Assembly: GCA_014529385.2 (NCBI GenBank)
Contig: CM043942.1
Coordinates: 109,261,141-109,325,140 of the forward strand
From: Adiantum capillus-veneris
Lineage: Eukaryota > Streptophyta > Polypodiopsida > Polypodiales > Pteridaceae
DNA length: 64,000 bases
Direction of reading: 5' to 3'
In this document: one piece after another, positions 33,123 through 44,293 of the stretch
How the letters are laid out: every line of letters begins with the position of its first letter
Position numbering within the stretch: position 1 is the stretch's first letter
The notes under the pieces: generated by a model
What the model was told of the DNA's origin: nothing
What the model saw: only the letters and a program-made list of their open reading frames with translations
The model's database searches: none
Position numbers and translations under genes: made by a program

Positions 33123-33480
33123 CTATACATTATACTCTTTTTGCCAAGGTTGTCCCAACAACATGGGGTGTTGTGTGCTTTCATCCTCAACCACATAAAA
33201 CTTGTGTGGGTAAATATATTGGTGTAGTTGTACATGCAATATAATCCAGCCCAATTTTTTTAGCAAATGTGATGTACTACTTTCCAACACTTGTGGAGTA
33301 GGATGTAGTTGACCTGTGTCCTTGAGCTGTTTGTATAATCTATAAGAGATTAGATTTGCTTGAGCTACAGAATCAAGCAATGCCGTCGATTCAACTTGAT
33401 TGCTACCCACTTTGACTGCAATTATTGGCTCCACTGTGTCTTCATTAAAATTCGTTAGTCGAATAGCATTTATTCGAAAA
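33123..33480 (-). pseudogene. Second retropepsin-like domain, fused after integrase, element F
   Basis: Within the same open frame as the integrase (34562-33123): 'PIIAVKVGSNQVESTALLDS' leads to the active-site-like 'LLDSVAQANLISYRLYKQL' (Asp codon at 33374-33372), then 'HKFYVVEDES' and 'HPMLLGQPWQKEYNV'. The order of strands, the D-S-x triad and the final 'LLGxPW' are those of retroelement aspartic proteases. The Gly of D-S-G is Val, so it is probably inactive in this copy. The element also has a protease in the normal place (37624-37616). Confidence 0.72.
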
Positions 33481-34562
33481 GGTGAGCCATAGTGTTGTTG
33501 TCGTAGAAGCCTTCTTTTTGCAATGCGTTCTTTTGCTTCTGCTTGAGCTTCTTCTCGTACCCTCTGTTTCTCCTTCATCCATTGTATTTCTTGATGGATT
33601 TGTTGAAGCATATCATGTGTTAGTGGTAAATGATATTTCTTTAATCGACACCCACTAATCAGATTTGGCATTTCTTCACCTGCTAATGTCGCAAGATTGA
33701 CACCTCCACTTTGTGATAGGTCACTAATCACAAAGGGTCCCATCCGTCGCTTTTTAAGTTTCTTGGCATGTTGCTTCAAGGTATAAACAAGTACGTAATC
33801 ACCTGTTTTGAACTCTTTCGTGCATACATGCTTGTCAAAAAATTCTTTTTGTCTTCTCTTTTTAGCATAGATCGAAGCTACAGCTCGTAAGCAAAGTTCA
33901 TCTAGCTTTGCCTTGGCTTCCGCCCATTTTGTGAGATAGTCCGTAGCCACAATGATATATTGAGTATGGGTGCGATATACAAGGGGTGAAATAGGCCCCA
34001 CAAAATCAATGCCCCATTTTGCAAATGCCTTTGCTCCCATCATTGGCCGTAGTGGCATCTCATCTCCCTTTATCGGCACCTTGGTGCGCTGACATGCGTC
34101 ACAACGCTTTACAAACTCCTCAGCATCCATATGCAATATAGGCCACCATATTCCTATGGTTAAGACATTTTTTGCCGTCTTATCGCCTAAAAAATGGCCT
34201 CCACTTATGCCTCCATGTGCGTGTTCTAGAATCAGTAGGTATTCACTTTCACTTGCACAGATTCTAAGTTGATTGTCCTTTCCTCGCTTATAGAGTTGGT
34301 TCTCAATTAAATTATAGTCGCGAGCCTCCAGCTCTATAGCCCTTTTCCATGCTCTTGTTATGTTTTCAGGAAACGTCCTTGTGGTTAAGAAATCAATGAT
34401 ATATTGACTCCATGCAAGTGCAATGTTTACCTGAAACAATGTCGCGTGATCCACTGGTCGTTTGGCACTACATATAGTACAATTGTTAACATAAGCATGT
34501 GTGTCAGCATACATAGTTGGCCAATAAATCCCTAATTGTTTCAGTCTCTGGTGTGTTTTCAT
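33481..34562 (-). pseudogene. Integrase with internal deletion, element F
   Basis: Two H2C2-like zinc fingers can be seen: 'MKTHQRLKQLGIYWPTM' with 'NCTICSAKR', and 'HAHGGISGGHFLG' with 'RCDACQRTK'. The core begins 'WGIDFVGPISP' (first catalytic Asp, about 34005) and 'IVATDYLTKWAEAKA'. It then jumps near 33915 straight to 'RQKEFFDKHV', 'GDYVLVYTLKQH' and 'RRMGPFVI', the C-terminal domain. The part with the second Asp and the Glu is missing while the frame stays open, so this copy cannot integrate on its own. Confidence 0.85.
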
Positions 34563-34787
34563 TGTTGAACAATGAAATGCACAATCCTGGACGTGTGCTT
34601 CTTCAAGATAACACTCGAATTCCTCCGGATTTATATATAATCATAGAATCTGGTCCGATCCTAGATGATACAGTCGTCCTGCAATCAACTGGAAGTTCTT
34701 TGTTTGTCGAAGTTTTTGCTGTTTGGATTTTTCTTCCTTGTTATCACACCTACCTCCAAAGGAAAGAATGCTAATAATTTCCTGAGA

Positions 34788-35345
34788 CTATTTGGGTATC
34801 ATTTCAATATTGAAAAGATAAGCGTCAGGTATGTCATCATCTACTCCTTCAGGAGCTTCCCTGTTTTGTAGCCTTGAAAGATGATCCGCCCGTAGATGTG
34901 TTTTACCCTTTTTGACCACCACTGTGAAATCAAACTCTAGCAATATAATAAACCAGCGTACAATTCTCCCGGTATTGCATGGTTTATTTACCAGATACAA
35001 AAGAGCTTGATGATCTGTGAAGAACACAAATTTGTTTGCGAGCAAATAATGCCAAAATTTCTTTACAGCATAAATCATTCCTGACCCCTCTCTTTCAGTG
35101 GTTGTGTAGTTCTTTTCTGCACTATTTAATTGTCGGCTTGCATAACAAACTGGGAAATCCATTGTTTCGTCTCCAGGTTGAGCCAGAATACTCTCGATTG
35201 CATATGCAGATGCATCAATGTGAACATGGGATATCTTTTCCCAATCTGGTGCCTTAAGTACAGGTGCTGATACAAGGTTTTCCTTAAGCTTTTGGAATGA
35301 AGTTTCACACTCTTAGTCCAGTCAAAACTGACTAACAAACGATAC
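34788..35345 (-). pseudogene. RNase H domain, element F
   Basis: 'DFPVCYASRQLNSAEKNYTT' begins at about 35162, followed by 'GMIYAVKKFWHYLLANKF', 'FFTDHQALLYLVNKP' and 'HLRADHLSRLQ'. The upstream part with the first catalytic Asp (about 35200-35240, 'IDASAYAIES'-like) lies in another frame. After the domain, 'DDDIPDAYLFNIEM' marks the linker to integrase. Confidence 0.88.
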
Positions 35346-36330
35346 AGAGGTTGTGCGATGACTGCGTACATATATATGAATCTTCGAGAATATCCGCAGT
35401 GTCCCATGAAGGATTGCACTTGTTTCGCGTTAGTAGGCCTGGGCAGGTCTACTATGAATTTGATTTTGTCTAGGTCAGTGGTTATGCCATTTCTTGAGAC
35501 AATGTGTCCTAAGATGCAGCCTTGCCTAACCATAAAAATGCACTTTTCCGGGTTAAGGCAGATTCGATATGTTCTGCACTTCTCAAATACCTTTTGTAAA
35601 TGGTCAATATGTTCCTCTCGTAGAAGAGAGTGTACACAAAGATCATCCATATATATTTCTAAGAATATTCTCAGGTATTCTTTGAATACATGCGTCATTA
35701 ACCTCTGAAAGGTAGCTGGTGCATTGGTTAAGCCAAAAGGCATAACTCTATATGCATATATTTCCCATTCTGTGACAAACGCTGTTTTGTGTTGATCCTC
35801 TATTGCAATTGCCAGTTGGTTATAACCTGAAACCCCATCTAGAAAGGAATAAGCCCGTTTCGCGGCCACCCTCTCAAGTGCATGTTATGTGATTGGCAAG
35901 GGATAATTATCCTTTATGGTGGGGCTGCATTTACCTTTTTGAGGTTCACACACACTTGCAGCTTTCCGTTCTTTTTGGAGACAACCACAATGGGTGACAC
36001 CCAATCTGTATGCTCGATTTCATAGATGAATTCAGCATCCATCAGGTTGTCAATCTCCTCTTTGATTCGTTTAGCAAATGTTTCATTATATGTATAAGGA
36101 CGCTGTTTACTAGGTTTGGCATCTGATTTCAAAGGAATTGTATGCTGGCATATCGATAGATCAACTCCTTTGAGGTCTTTGTAGGACCATGCAAACACAT
36201 CTTTATACTTCTTGAGAAGTTGTATTACTGTTCTTCTTCTTCAGGCTCTAAATCAGTTACGATATAGACTGGCTGAGGCTTTTCACCTGGTTCAGCGAGG
36301 TCTATCCGTTTTGCATTTTCCGGCCCATCG
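35126..36330 (-). pseudogene. Reverse transcriptase, element F
   Basis: 36198-35914 reads 'MFAWSYKDLKGVDLSICQHT', 'KPSKQRPYTYNETF' and 'TDWVSPIVVVSKKNGKL'. After a break near 35900, 35869-35350 reads 'YSFLDGVSGYNQLAIA' (catalytic Asp), 'MPFGLTNAPATFQRLM', 'IYMDDLCVHS' (catalytic Asp-Asp, about 35650-35620), 'CLNPEKCIFMVRQG' and 'ILGHIVSRNGI'. Upstream near 36330-36240 is 'NAKRIDLAEPGEKPQPVYI', the linker from protease. The motifs are complete and the frame broken. Confidence 0.92.
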
Positions 36331-36580
36331 TAAGATTCCTGGTTTATTCTTTCCCTGACTGGTGGTGTCATTATGATTTTTTGTCCTGGATGGTGAATTT
36401 CCAATAGTGTGATGGTACATTCATGTTTCCTTTTTCTGACTTCTCCTTACCATCACTTTCTCCCTCAATAGTCCATACCTCTCGTAAAAACCGTTTTAGT
36501 TCTTGGTATTTCTTTTTATGCTCCAATTTGGTCCACTCTGGGTCTTTTGTTGTTTCTTGTTTTGATTTTTGAGATTTCTT

Positions 36581-37700
36581 TTATTTTGTTTCTGTTTTAG
36601 CTTTCTGTACTTGTTTTATTTCCTCTTGCGTCCGTTCCCTTCGCACTCTCGAGAATCTTCCTGATATTTGGTCTTTTACGCAATCCTCTGCTTTGACAAG
36701 CATTAGATAGTGAGTTTTATCTTTTATCCTGGGCATCAGGTTCTCTCTCATTTTGTTTTCTGCTCGTTTTCTCCTATAGCGTTCTTGGCGTCTAGGGTGC
36801 TGATTGGCAAAATCATAAAACTTGATATTCGATGTTTTCTCCCCACGCTTGCTTGAGCTGTTTGAACACTCATTATCTGCATCGTTATTTACCTCCAGAT
36901 GCTCAGAGGAGTTATAAAAATCTTCTTGTTCTGGTGGTTCTACAATCTCATCTCCTCCTCGTATAAGGCTTACCATGTAATAGGGTAGCACATCATAGCC
37001 ATCGTTATCGCAAAATTTTGTCGTTGGACTATGTGTAATGGTACAGGCATCCAACGTTGCTAGTATGTGTTCCCATTCCAGAGGTTCCAAGGCATCTTCA
37101 GGAAAAGGTTCCGAAATATAATCCTTGTCCTCAGTAGCTCTTTCTAAGAAGCATTCCTCTCTTTTTAAGCTCCCACAATGTGAAGCTCCGCACATCCATA
37201 GCTCTTTTTTTTGCCCTAACCATGCTAGGAGTTCGAACCCTGCCAATGTATTTGAATCAAACTCTTCCACTGGTGTCTGGTTCACATCTTTGTAACAATG
37301 GTATTTTAGGTGCATTTTGGTTGTAGTCTCGCCATGTCTGAGGTATATGTGGTCGTAACCCCAATCTTGGACCATCTTTAATTGTCTCATGAATGGTCTT
37401 CCCAAGATGATCTCGTAATTGTTCTTTTTGTCGAAATCGACTATTGCAAATGTATGCTCATACCCAATTTCGCACGAGGTGACAATTACTTTTTCTAAGA
37501 GTCCTAAAGGCTTGTCCATGAACCCATCTGCCAGTTGCAATTTCATTCTGGTAGCTCTCAAAGCCTGTTTTCCCCATTTTTTCCAGATTTTCTTAGTGGC
37601 AATAGCGACTCCTGCTCTACTGTCTAGAATAGCTTTGGAAATTACTCCCTGGAATTCTACTGGTAGCGTGGTGTTTCCATCTTCCCCCCGCAATATTCTC
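36581..37700 (-). pseudogene. Protease in the normal position, element F
   Basis: An open frame of 370 codons. The protease begins 'LPVEFQGVISKAILDSRAGV' (Asp codon 37624-37622). The Gly of D-S-G is Arg (AGA; GGA to AGA is a G-to-A change). It continues with 'ADGFMDKPLGLLEKVIV' and 'NYEIILGRPFMRQLKMVQDW', typical of the fold. An acidic linker and a basic tail (to 36581) follow and lead to RT. It would process Gag-Pol, but the active-site change should inactivate this copy. Confidence 0.87.
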
Positions 37701-38858
37701 CAACCTTGTTAAAGGGTATTGGCCTAGTGTTTAGTTGAGGCTTGTCCAATTCTCTGATCCCTTCTTGAAGCTTCGAGGTGGGGTCTTTCACTCCAAATTT
37801 CTCTAAGCATTTACCTACGGTGGTCCACATGTTTGGTCGTAACCTCAGGAGTCCGGATAATGTGATTGTACATGCCACAGAGGTGGACAGCAACTCAATC
37901 AACCCTTGTGAATCCATCACTCTGTTAGAAGAAAGTCTTTGGGATGGGATTTCTCTCACCTCAGACTTGGATTCATACTCTCCTGGGTAAGAGGGTAGAG
38001 TTTTTAGTGAGTCTGGTTGGCTGTGCCCCGAACTAATTGATCCCTGGTCTCCCCCTTGCGAATGTATATCAAAGTTCATTTGTGATCTTGCCTCAAATTC
38101 TTCAATAGGAGGTAAGATCTCATTTTTCTCTTTTCTCGTGCTATTCATGTGGTAACTCACCCTGTTAGCTTCATTGGCATCACGGATTTGCTTCCACAGG
38201 TCATCTAGACCGTCACAATCCCTACCCATTTCTACCAATGTTTTAGGCTGGAACCCCTCACTTGTCTTATCTGTTGTATTTGGCACTATGATAGGATCTC
38301 CCCTAGACTCAGAGGCATTCGTGAGTCTTTCCTTCGTTTCTACTTGTTTCTCTAAAGTTGGTTTGATAGGGGTTGGAGCTGGTACTTCATGCCAACTTGC
38401 AGGTTTACCAAGCGGGTTTTCTATCAAGGATTGAGTTGTTTCAATCATCTTTCAACACATTTTCAAGCTCTGTTTTTTTATTCCAGCATGTGGATAAGTC
38501 ATCCATCTTTGCTCTTGGATTTGGTTGTTTTTGAGTCTGGCTTTGTAAGCTTTTAAAAGTACGTCGAACTGCTCATTTAACCTTTCTGCCACACTGATCC
38601 TCCTGATCCTGCACTTTTGGGTTCTGCTATTTCCTTGGGTGTTATGGTTTCCGCAGTGTGTGAGCTTAGACTAGCTAGATCCTCTAACCGTTGTAATCTA
38701 TCCTTTGTGTGTTTTAACTCCTTGGATAGAGCCGTTTGCTCTCGTTCTCTCCTAGCTTTCATACGCGCCTTTCTAGCTTTCCAAGTGCTTCTATGATTCT
38801 TCACTTCTGAACTTGGGGCATCGGTTTTTGGCTCTTCAATTATGGGTTCGTTCGTCAT
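37657..38858 (-). pseudogene. gag-protease linker, element F
   Basis: Fragments 38858-38577 (basic, with a short helical Lys/Arg/Glu stretch 'RMKARREREQTALSKELKHT') and 38448-37657 (acidic, Ser/Pro rich) show no known domain. They lie between the gag zinc knuckles and the protease and follow the same strand. They probably belong to the Gag-Pol polyprotein. Confidence 0.55.
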
Positions 38859-38867
38859 TCTTTAAGC

Positions 38868-39946
38868 TTAGGCTCGTGTCACTACCTGAATAGGTATTAT
38901 TGTCTCGTTTTCTGACCCTCCACTGGAAGGCACTGCTTCCAGCATGTTCAAGGTAGGTTTTGCTCCTTTGCTCGGGTTCTTAGGGCAATCAAGAATTAAA
39001 TGAGTAATTCCACACTCGGTGCAATATGCGTTGACTCTAATGATTTCATCATGAGGACAGTCTCTTAGCCAATGGTCTCCACCACACTTGTAGCAGGGTC
39101 CCTTAGGTTGTTGAGGTGCTCCTTGAGCTCCTCTTTGTTGGTATGCATGTCTCTGACCTCCCATGCCTCCGTTGGCTATGAACAACAATGTTCGTTCATC
39201 CAAGCTATAGCTTCCTTCTCCTGCTTCCTGTGTAGCTATTGGTGGTCCTGCACTTCCTATCATGCTCCATGGTTCTGGCGTTGAGGGTTCTTCTGGTGGA
39301 TAATAGGCAGGATTTGCAGCGGATCTTCATAATATGTATGCATAGGCACCAAAGCCTTCTCTTCTGGTTTGGTTACTGTTGGTGTGTATCTTATGCCAAG
39401 TGGTCGTAATCCTGGTAGGGGTGGTTATTGCCCCAACACTGGTTGTGGTCTTTCTACACCTACAAGTCCTGGTAGGTTGTTTTCTTGATATCGAGGCATC
39501 GGTGGAAGTTGAGGAGATGATATCTGAGCCTCGAGAGCGTAAGGTCGTTCTCTCACATACCCCTTGTTATAATAACATTCCTCCGTCCCATGGTTTTTCC
39601 ATTTTTGTTCAATAGCACACCATTGGGGTTGTTTAGCCTGAGGTTTGGCGTACATGTTAATCTTTTTTAGCACTTCCTCTACAAGTTTCTCCTGGCTTAC
39701 AGCTACTTCTCCTTTCGGTGCCGTCTTAGCGGACTTGCTTCCACTTTGTTGTGAGGATGAATCGTCGTTAAGATCCTTGAATTCACCCTCCTTGTAGACC
39801 GCACAATTGTCTACAAGGTAAAGAGCCTCCTTAGTTAACTCATTTAACGTCGTGCTCTTCATATGTAAGTCCTTCTGGAGATCTGCATTCCTCAGTCCTT
39901 GGATAAATATAAGCATAAGTTTGGGCTGAGTTGGCAGTTCTTCCAC
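38868..39946 (-). pseudogene. gag C-terminal part with zinc knuckles, element F
   Basis: 39946-39425: 'FIQGLRNADLQKDLHMKSTT' (end of the gag core) and an acidic/Ser-rich linker, with a decayed Cys/His motif ('WCAIEQKWKNHGTEECYYN'). After a frameshift, 39263-38868 has two knuckles in a row, 'CYKCGGDHWLRDC' and 'CTECGITHLILDC', both CX2CX3HX4C, one residue shorter than the common CX2CX4HX4C. This is the nucleic-acid-binding part of the capsid precursor. Confidence 0.85.
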
Positions 39947-40008
39947 AGGGCAGAGCTTAACATATCCTTTTAGTCATAGGTTTCCTTTCGCACAGACTCC
40001 CCTTCTTT

Positions 40009-40680
40009 CTATTTGAATTTATGGATTTGTGAGACTGTATTATGAGCTATCCCCCTTTGTGATAATTCCTCAATAAACTCGTCAAACACCTCCTCCATAG
40101 ACTCAAAGTCTCTACGTTCCACAGAGTCAAACCAAGTAGCAGCATCCTCCTCTAGGGTTAGTCCAAACCCTGCAACTTGGGTAGGGAATTCTAACACCTC
40201 TTCAGCTCTAATTACACGCACAAAGGCTGCTACATGATCTCTAGGATCTCTGTTTCCCGTGTATTTCTTGTTCGCCCATTTTTGCACTTGAGAAGGTCTA
40301 ATTCTATGATGGTCTACAAATCTCATCATTGGATCTCCTCGTCCCAATCTATATACCTCGTATGGCCTTCTGTAGTGCGCGAGTTCCTCTCCCAGTGGTG
40401 CTCCTAAGCCGTAATTTCTGATGTTTTTTGCAAGAGATGGTTCATCTCTTCAAACTCGCTCTATGGGTGGTCTTCCAGGCTCTGTTGATCCTTGAGTTTT
40501 TGGCTTACTCTCGCCTTGATACCGTGAATAGAGTGGTGGTTCTTGTAAATCCGTTAGCCCTCGTGCGGCTGGATAACCATCTCGATTTAGGTCATGTTCT
40601 AATGTTGCACTCTGTCGAAGCCATGCCTGCAATGATGGTTGAGTTGCTGGTTGATTTTGGTAGTTGAACGTCTATTGTCG
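40009..40680 (-). pseudogene. gag core, element F
   Basis: 40347-40009 reads 'KKYTGNRDPRDHVAAFVRVI', 'EDAATWFDSVERRDFESMEE' and 'EFIEELSQRGIAHNTVSQIH', the standard retrotransposon gag helical core. 40632-40450 is a likely N-terminal extension. The core would form the capsid shell that holds the RNA. Confidence 0.82.
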
Positions 40681-40955
40681 GGTAGAATGTGAGGTCGCGT
40701 CGTACTCTTTTGAAAATGGATTTGTTGATTTGCTAGGGGTGTAGGAAACCCTTGGCACTTCTTCGGGGGCATATGTTGATACTTTTGGAACTGCTGCCTT
40801 TTCTACCTCCTCTGGGAGAATACATTTGTATTCTCACACGTACCTATCAACAAAAATAATATCCTTCCCCATAGCAATTTCATAAGAGAATAAGTAAAGA
40901 ACCTTGTCTTTGCTTAATTCATTGGGGTAGGGTTCTTTGCATCGGAAGTAAGAGA

Positions 40956-41579
40956 CTATCCTTCACTCTCATGCTTGTAAATTCCCACATTCTCATTATG
41001 AGTAGAGACCCTGGTTGTTTTCTTATCATACATAAAAAGCGCTTCAGGTCGATCAATGTTTGGAGGCAGTTCTTGAGGTTCTGAAACCATTTTTTCTTTT
41101 GCCACGTTATCTCCGTATCTATTGTAATCCTCAGGGTTACTAACTATAAGATAGTGGTTCCCCTTTTCGTCTCGGAATCTATCTCCATCATCATAAACTC
41201 GAATTATTTCTAGTCTCTGAGCAGGTCTTTCTTCAATACAAATACACTTGCATCCTCGATAGTCAGAATAAACTAGGGCTCCCCTTGAGTTTGTTCCTTC
41301 TAAGAAGATTATAGTGAACTTGGAATCGTTCAAAGGATTCAGGGAGGTGCTTCCTCCTGGCATTGGTCCTTCATGGGAAAAACCTCCTAGCTGTTGACTA
41401 CCCATCATGAAGAAGGACTTATCGGATGAAGTGTCAGTATCACTACCCTCCTCAATAATCGGTCCTAGTGGATCTAGCCTTGCCTGAGTTACACTCTCCC
41501 CGGTGGACACTAAGCTACCCTGATCACCTGCCACCTTTTGGTCTCTAAAAATGTGTCTTAAATTCATCAAACTTAGCAA
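40956..41579 (-). pseudogene. ORF upstream of gag, element F
   Basis: 207 codons from the ATG at 41579, in the sense direction. Features are an acidic Ser/Asp stretch ('EEGSDTDTSSDKSF'), then a compact segment ('FTIIFLEGTNSRGALVYSDY', 'RVYDDGDRFRDEKGNHYLIV'). I do not recognise it. It may be the Gag N-terminus or the separate upstream ORF known from Ogre-type elements. It is separated from the gag core by about 300 bases of broken frame. Confidence 0.5.
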
Positions 41580-43370
41580 TGCAACTTAACACAAATCCAA
41601 CCACTCACCTGGAAAAGGATCGGTTTCCGCACAACACTTCTTGCTTTGCCGCTCAATATACCTGTACACAAGCGTTTAATTTCGGCAATCGAATCAAAGC
41701 AGTTAACCGCTAGAGGTGGTTTTAGTAATGATTAGTATAACTGGAGAGTTAACCTCAACCACTATTGTATTTTATACACTTCTGATGTTCTTGATTAGGT
41801 CTACTAATCTGGAACTGTACTTCCCTCGGATGTTGGTCAATTTACCTGAAAAGTCTTAATTCCATCTTTGCTCTGTCAAAAGGTCAAACAAGGTCCAAAT
41901 TCACTTCTGAAAGAAGTTCTAGAACTCTTAAGTCAATTGAAACATCATTGTATGTCCTCAGTCAGTTTTTCACTTCCCTAAGCCCCAGTAGACATCCTAC
42001 GCGTAGGATGTCTCCTACTCTGTTTTGCCTGGTTTGTGCACTATAGACTCCCCTTGATGTGTTGAGTCCACAGCTATTTTTACTTTTTGATTTGGACACC
42101 TATAAGCTGGTCAATGGATCAAAAATCTGTTCCAGCAGCCTGATGTTGGTCTGACCACTCAAATCAACTCCAATTTCGACCAAAATTGACTAAGAGGCTT
42201 GCCTCAGGCTATACACCACCCTGCTATGCCTACAGTCAGTTTCTAGCTTCAATTTCATGCATTAGACATTCTACGTGTAGCATGTCTAATTGCTCAAAAT
42301 GGCTTCAAATGCAAAGCATTGACTTCTCTTGAGGTGCTGATCACTTTGGTATGCTCAAATCTGGGTTTGGAATGCCAAATCACGCAGAACACATCCTACG
42401 CGTAGGATGTCTTTTTGGCCTGTTTGACCCCAGACTTGAGCCACAGCTTCCCCTTGATGTCAGCAACCCAGTGCTATGCTTAGATTTTGGTTTGGATTTC
42501 AAAAGACCCCAATTTTAGTTGTTCTAGCCCTTTTCAGTCAAAGATGCTAAAGTCTGCTTAGAACCCAATTTTCTCACCCAATTGAGATGAAACCCTTCTC
42601 AGCCACTCAATAAATCATGCAGATCATGCTCATGCAGCCACCCTATGGTTTTGGTCTTAAAATAATGCCTTGGCACAATTTGGGTAGGATGTCTGGCAAT
42701 TTTTGTCTATCTGGCCTTATCCTGTCAAGATATTGTCAAATTTCCACTTTCCATGTGAAAATAGGGTAGAACCTACCTTATGAACACACTGGTCAACTCA
42801 AAATTTCAAAATTCCCACTAGATCAGCCTGTAGACATCCTATGCGTAGGATGTCTCCTGGCTTAAATTTTTTTTTTTTTTTCCTGACAGAAATGCTCCTG
42901 ATGCTCTACAGCTCTCTCAGAAACACTCAGAGAAAATTTTGAGCTTCACTTCAGCTTTCAAACACTCTTTTGCGTCTTTTACAACCTTGTGATGAACCTA
43001 ACAGCAAGTATAACATGCATGAAGTGCTCTAGATCATGAATCATGATGTCCTACTTACCCTACTCCTACTCATCATGTGAAATGGTGATATTGGTGTTTC
43101 GGTTGCTTCTTGGCCTCTCCGGACTCTCAAGCTCTCCTTTCACCGCTTCTACCACTCCAACTCCTACTCATCAACTCAACTAAGGCCTAAAAACTATCTA
43201 AGTCTACCTAAGTCGAAGGATCTATGCCAGACACACGCTCCCTAGACTCCCTCTAAGACCTAGAGAGTCCTCCACCCTCTGATCCTATCTAAATGTAAAA
43301 CGAGACTGTGGCAAGCCAAAGAATCCCTATCCTCAAGGACTAGTCTCGATCACCTACCTAGGGTTTTCGT
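41580..43370 (-). other. Untranslated leader of element F with palindromes
   Basis: No coding motif. It holds copies of the 24-base palindrome at 41990-42013 (perfect), 42264-42287 (decayed), 42389-42412 (one mismatch) and 42832-42855 (one mismatch), plus a half-site ending at 42694. Intervals are 274, 125 and 443 bases, so the order is less regular than in the 3' array. Sequence between copies shares pieces with the 285-base unit in the same orientation (for example GATTTGGAC). A T-run is at about 42869-42881. Confidence 0.88.
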
Positions 43371-43387
43371 CCCCTACAGCGGCGCCA
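43371..43387 (-). promoter_or_regulatory. Primer-binding site, element F
   Basis: On the minus strand TGGCGCCGCTGTAGGGG begins one base after the 5' LTR. TGGCGCC is the usual start in many Tat/Athila-type and other gypsy elements. Confidence 0.88.
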
Positions 43388-43388
43388 A

Positions 43389-44293
43389 TGTTGGCGGATA
43401 CGCCGCGACGGACGTCAGAACAACGAGAACTCACCTAACAAGACTTGTCAGCTAAGGACGAAGCTCGACCCGCAGGTGCGTGGAAGCAAGCATAGAGTGT
43501 CAATCTACACTCGACCGACTCTCGACTAATTCCTACAGAGGTCTCTACCCAATGTCTAAGCTACAGCCTCCAGGAGTGCATAAGAGGAGATTTCCTACAA
43601 CGCTTCCAAGAGCCGAATTCCCATCAAACGATCTCGAAACGCCACAGAACTTGAAGGAGACCGTCCTATCACCAATAGGTCGCTCTACCTAAGGTCTATG
43701 AACCAAAATCCCAACCCTAAACACCTGGTGCAAAATCACGTAGGATGTCTGGTCCAAATTTGCAGGTCGTCGTTTCCAAAAACTAAAGTGCCTAATGTGT
43801 AGCTCTACTCAATGCGAACACGTGGATATGCTGAAATGCAAAAACGGATAACGTATGCTCACCAAATCACTAGACGAAGCTCGCGGGTCGAGCTCGCAAA
43901 ACCAGACCGTACGCCCGCAATGTAGGTATTGGCGCGTAGCTCTCGTCGGGGGCAACACACTGCACTTCTCCGCACTCGATTCCGACCACCAGTGCGTGCG
44001 TAGCGTCAAGATGAAACTCTCACTCTCTCTCGTACACAGTACGCTCACTCATAGACAGAAATATTTAAAAAATGACAAAGGGTTTTTTTTTTCATTAAGG
44101 TCCTTACAATCTCAAACCCTAATGTTCCAATTTAACCATCTACTCAATCTAAATGTCAAAAATGGGATACAATCTGGAAGCTTCTGTAAGCCCCACTATT
44201 TACAAAGGTGAAATGTCGGTTTTTCTCAATAAATGAATAATTACAAAAAATAATATTCTGCTGAGCTCCATAGGGTGTGTCCCGCTGCTAACA
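43389..44293 (-). repeat. 5' LTR, element F (905 bp)
   Basis: Matches 25133-26072 over its full length, apart from two missing short segments and scattered, mostly transition changes (about 8% over the first 150 bases by eye). It carries the half-site at 43739-43750. It lacks the TATAAATA-containing segment present in the 3' LTR. Confidence 0.95.

Larger units (their letters stand above)
25133..44293 (-). mobile_element. Giant Tat-like Ty3/gypsy element F (19.2 kb)
   Basis: Minus strand. 5' LTR 44293-43389, primer site, long leader, gag, protease, RT, RNase H, integrase, post-integrase domain, spacer with palindromic repeats, long 3' ORF, polypurine tract, 3' LTR 26072-25133. The target duplication GTAGA is perfect (25128-25132 and 44294-44298). 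The RT motifs ('MFAWSYKDLKGVD', 'YSFLDGVSGYNQL') and the TGGCGCC primer site fit the Tat/Ogre/Athila side of gypsy, as does its size. All genes carry frameshifts or stops. Confidence 0.95.
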
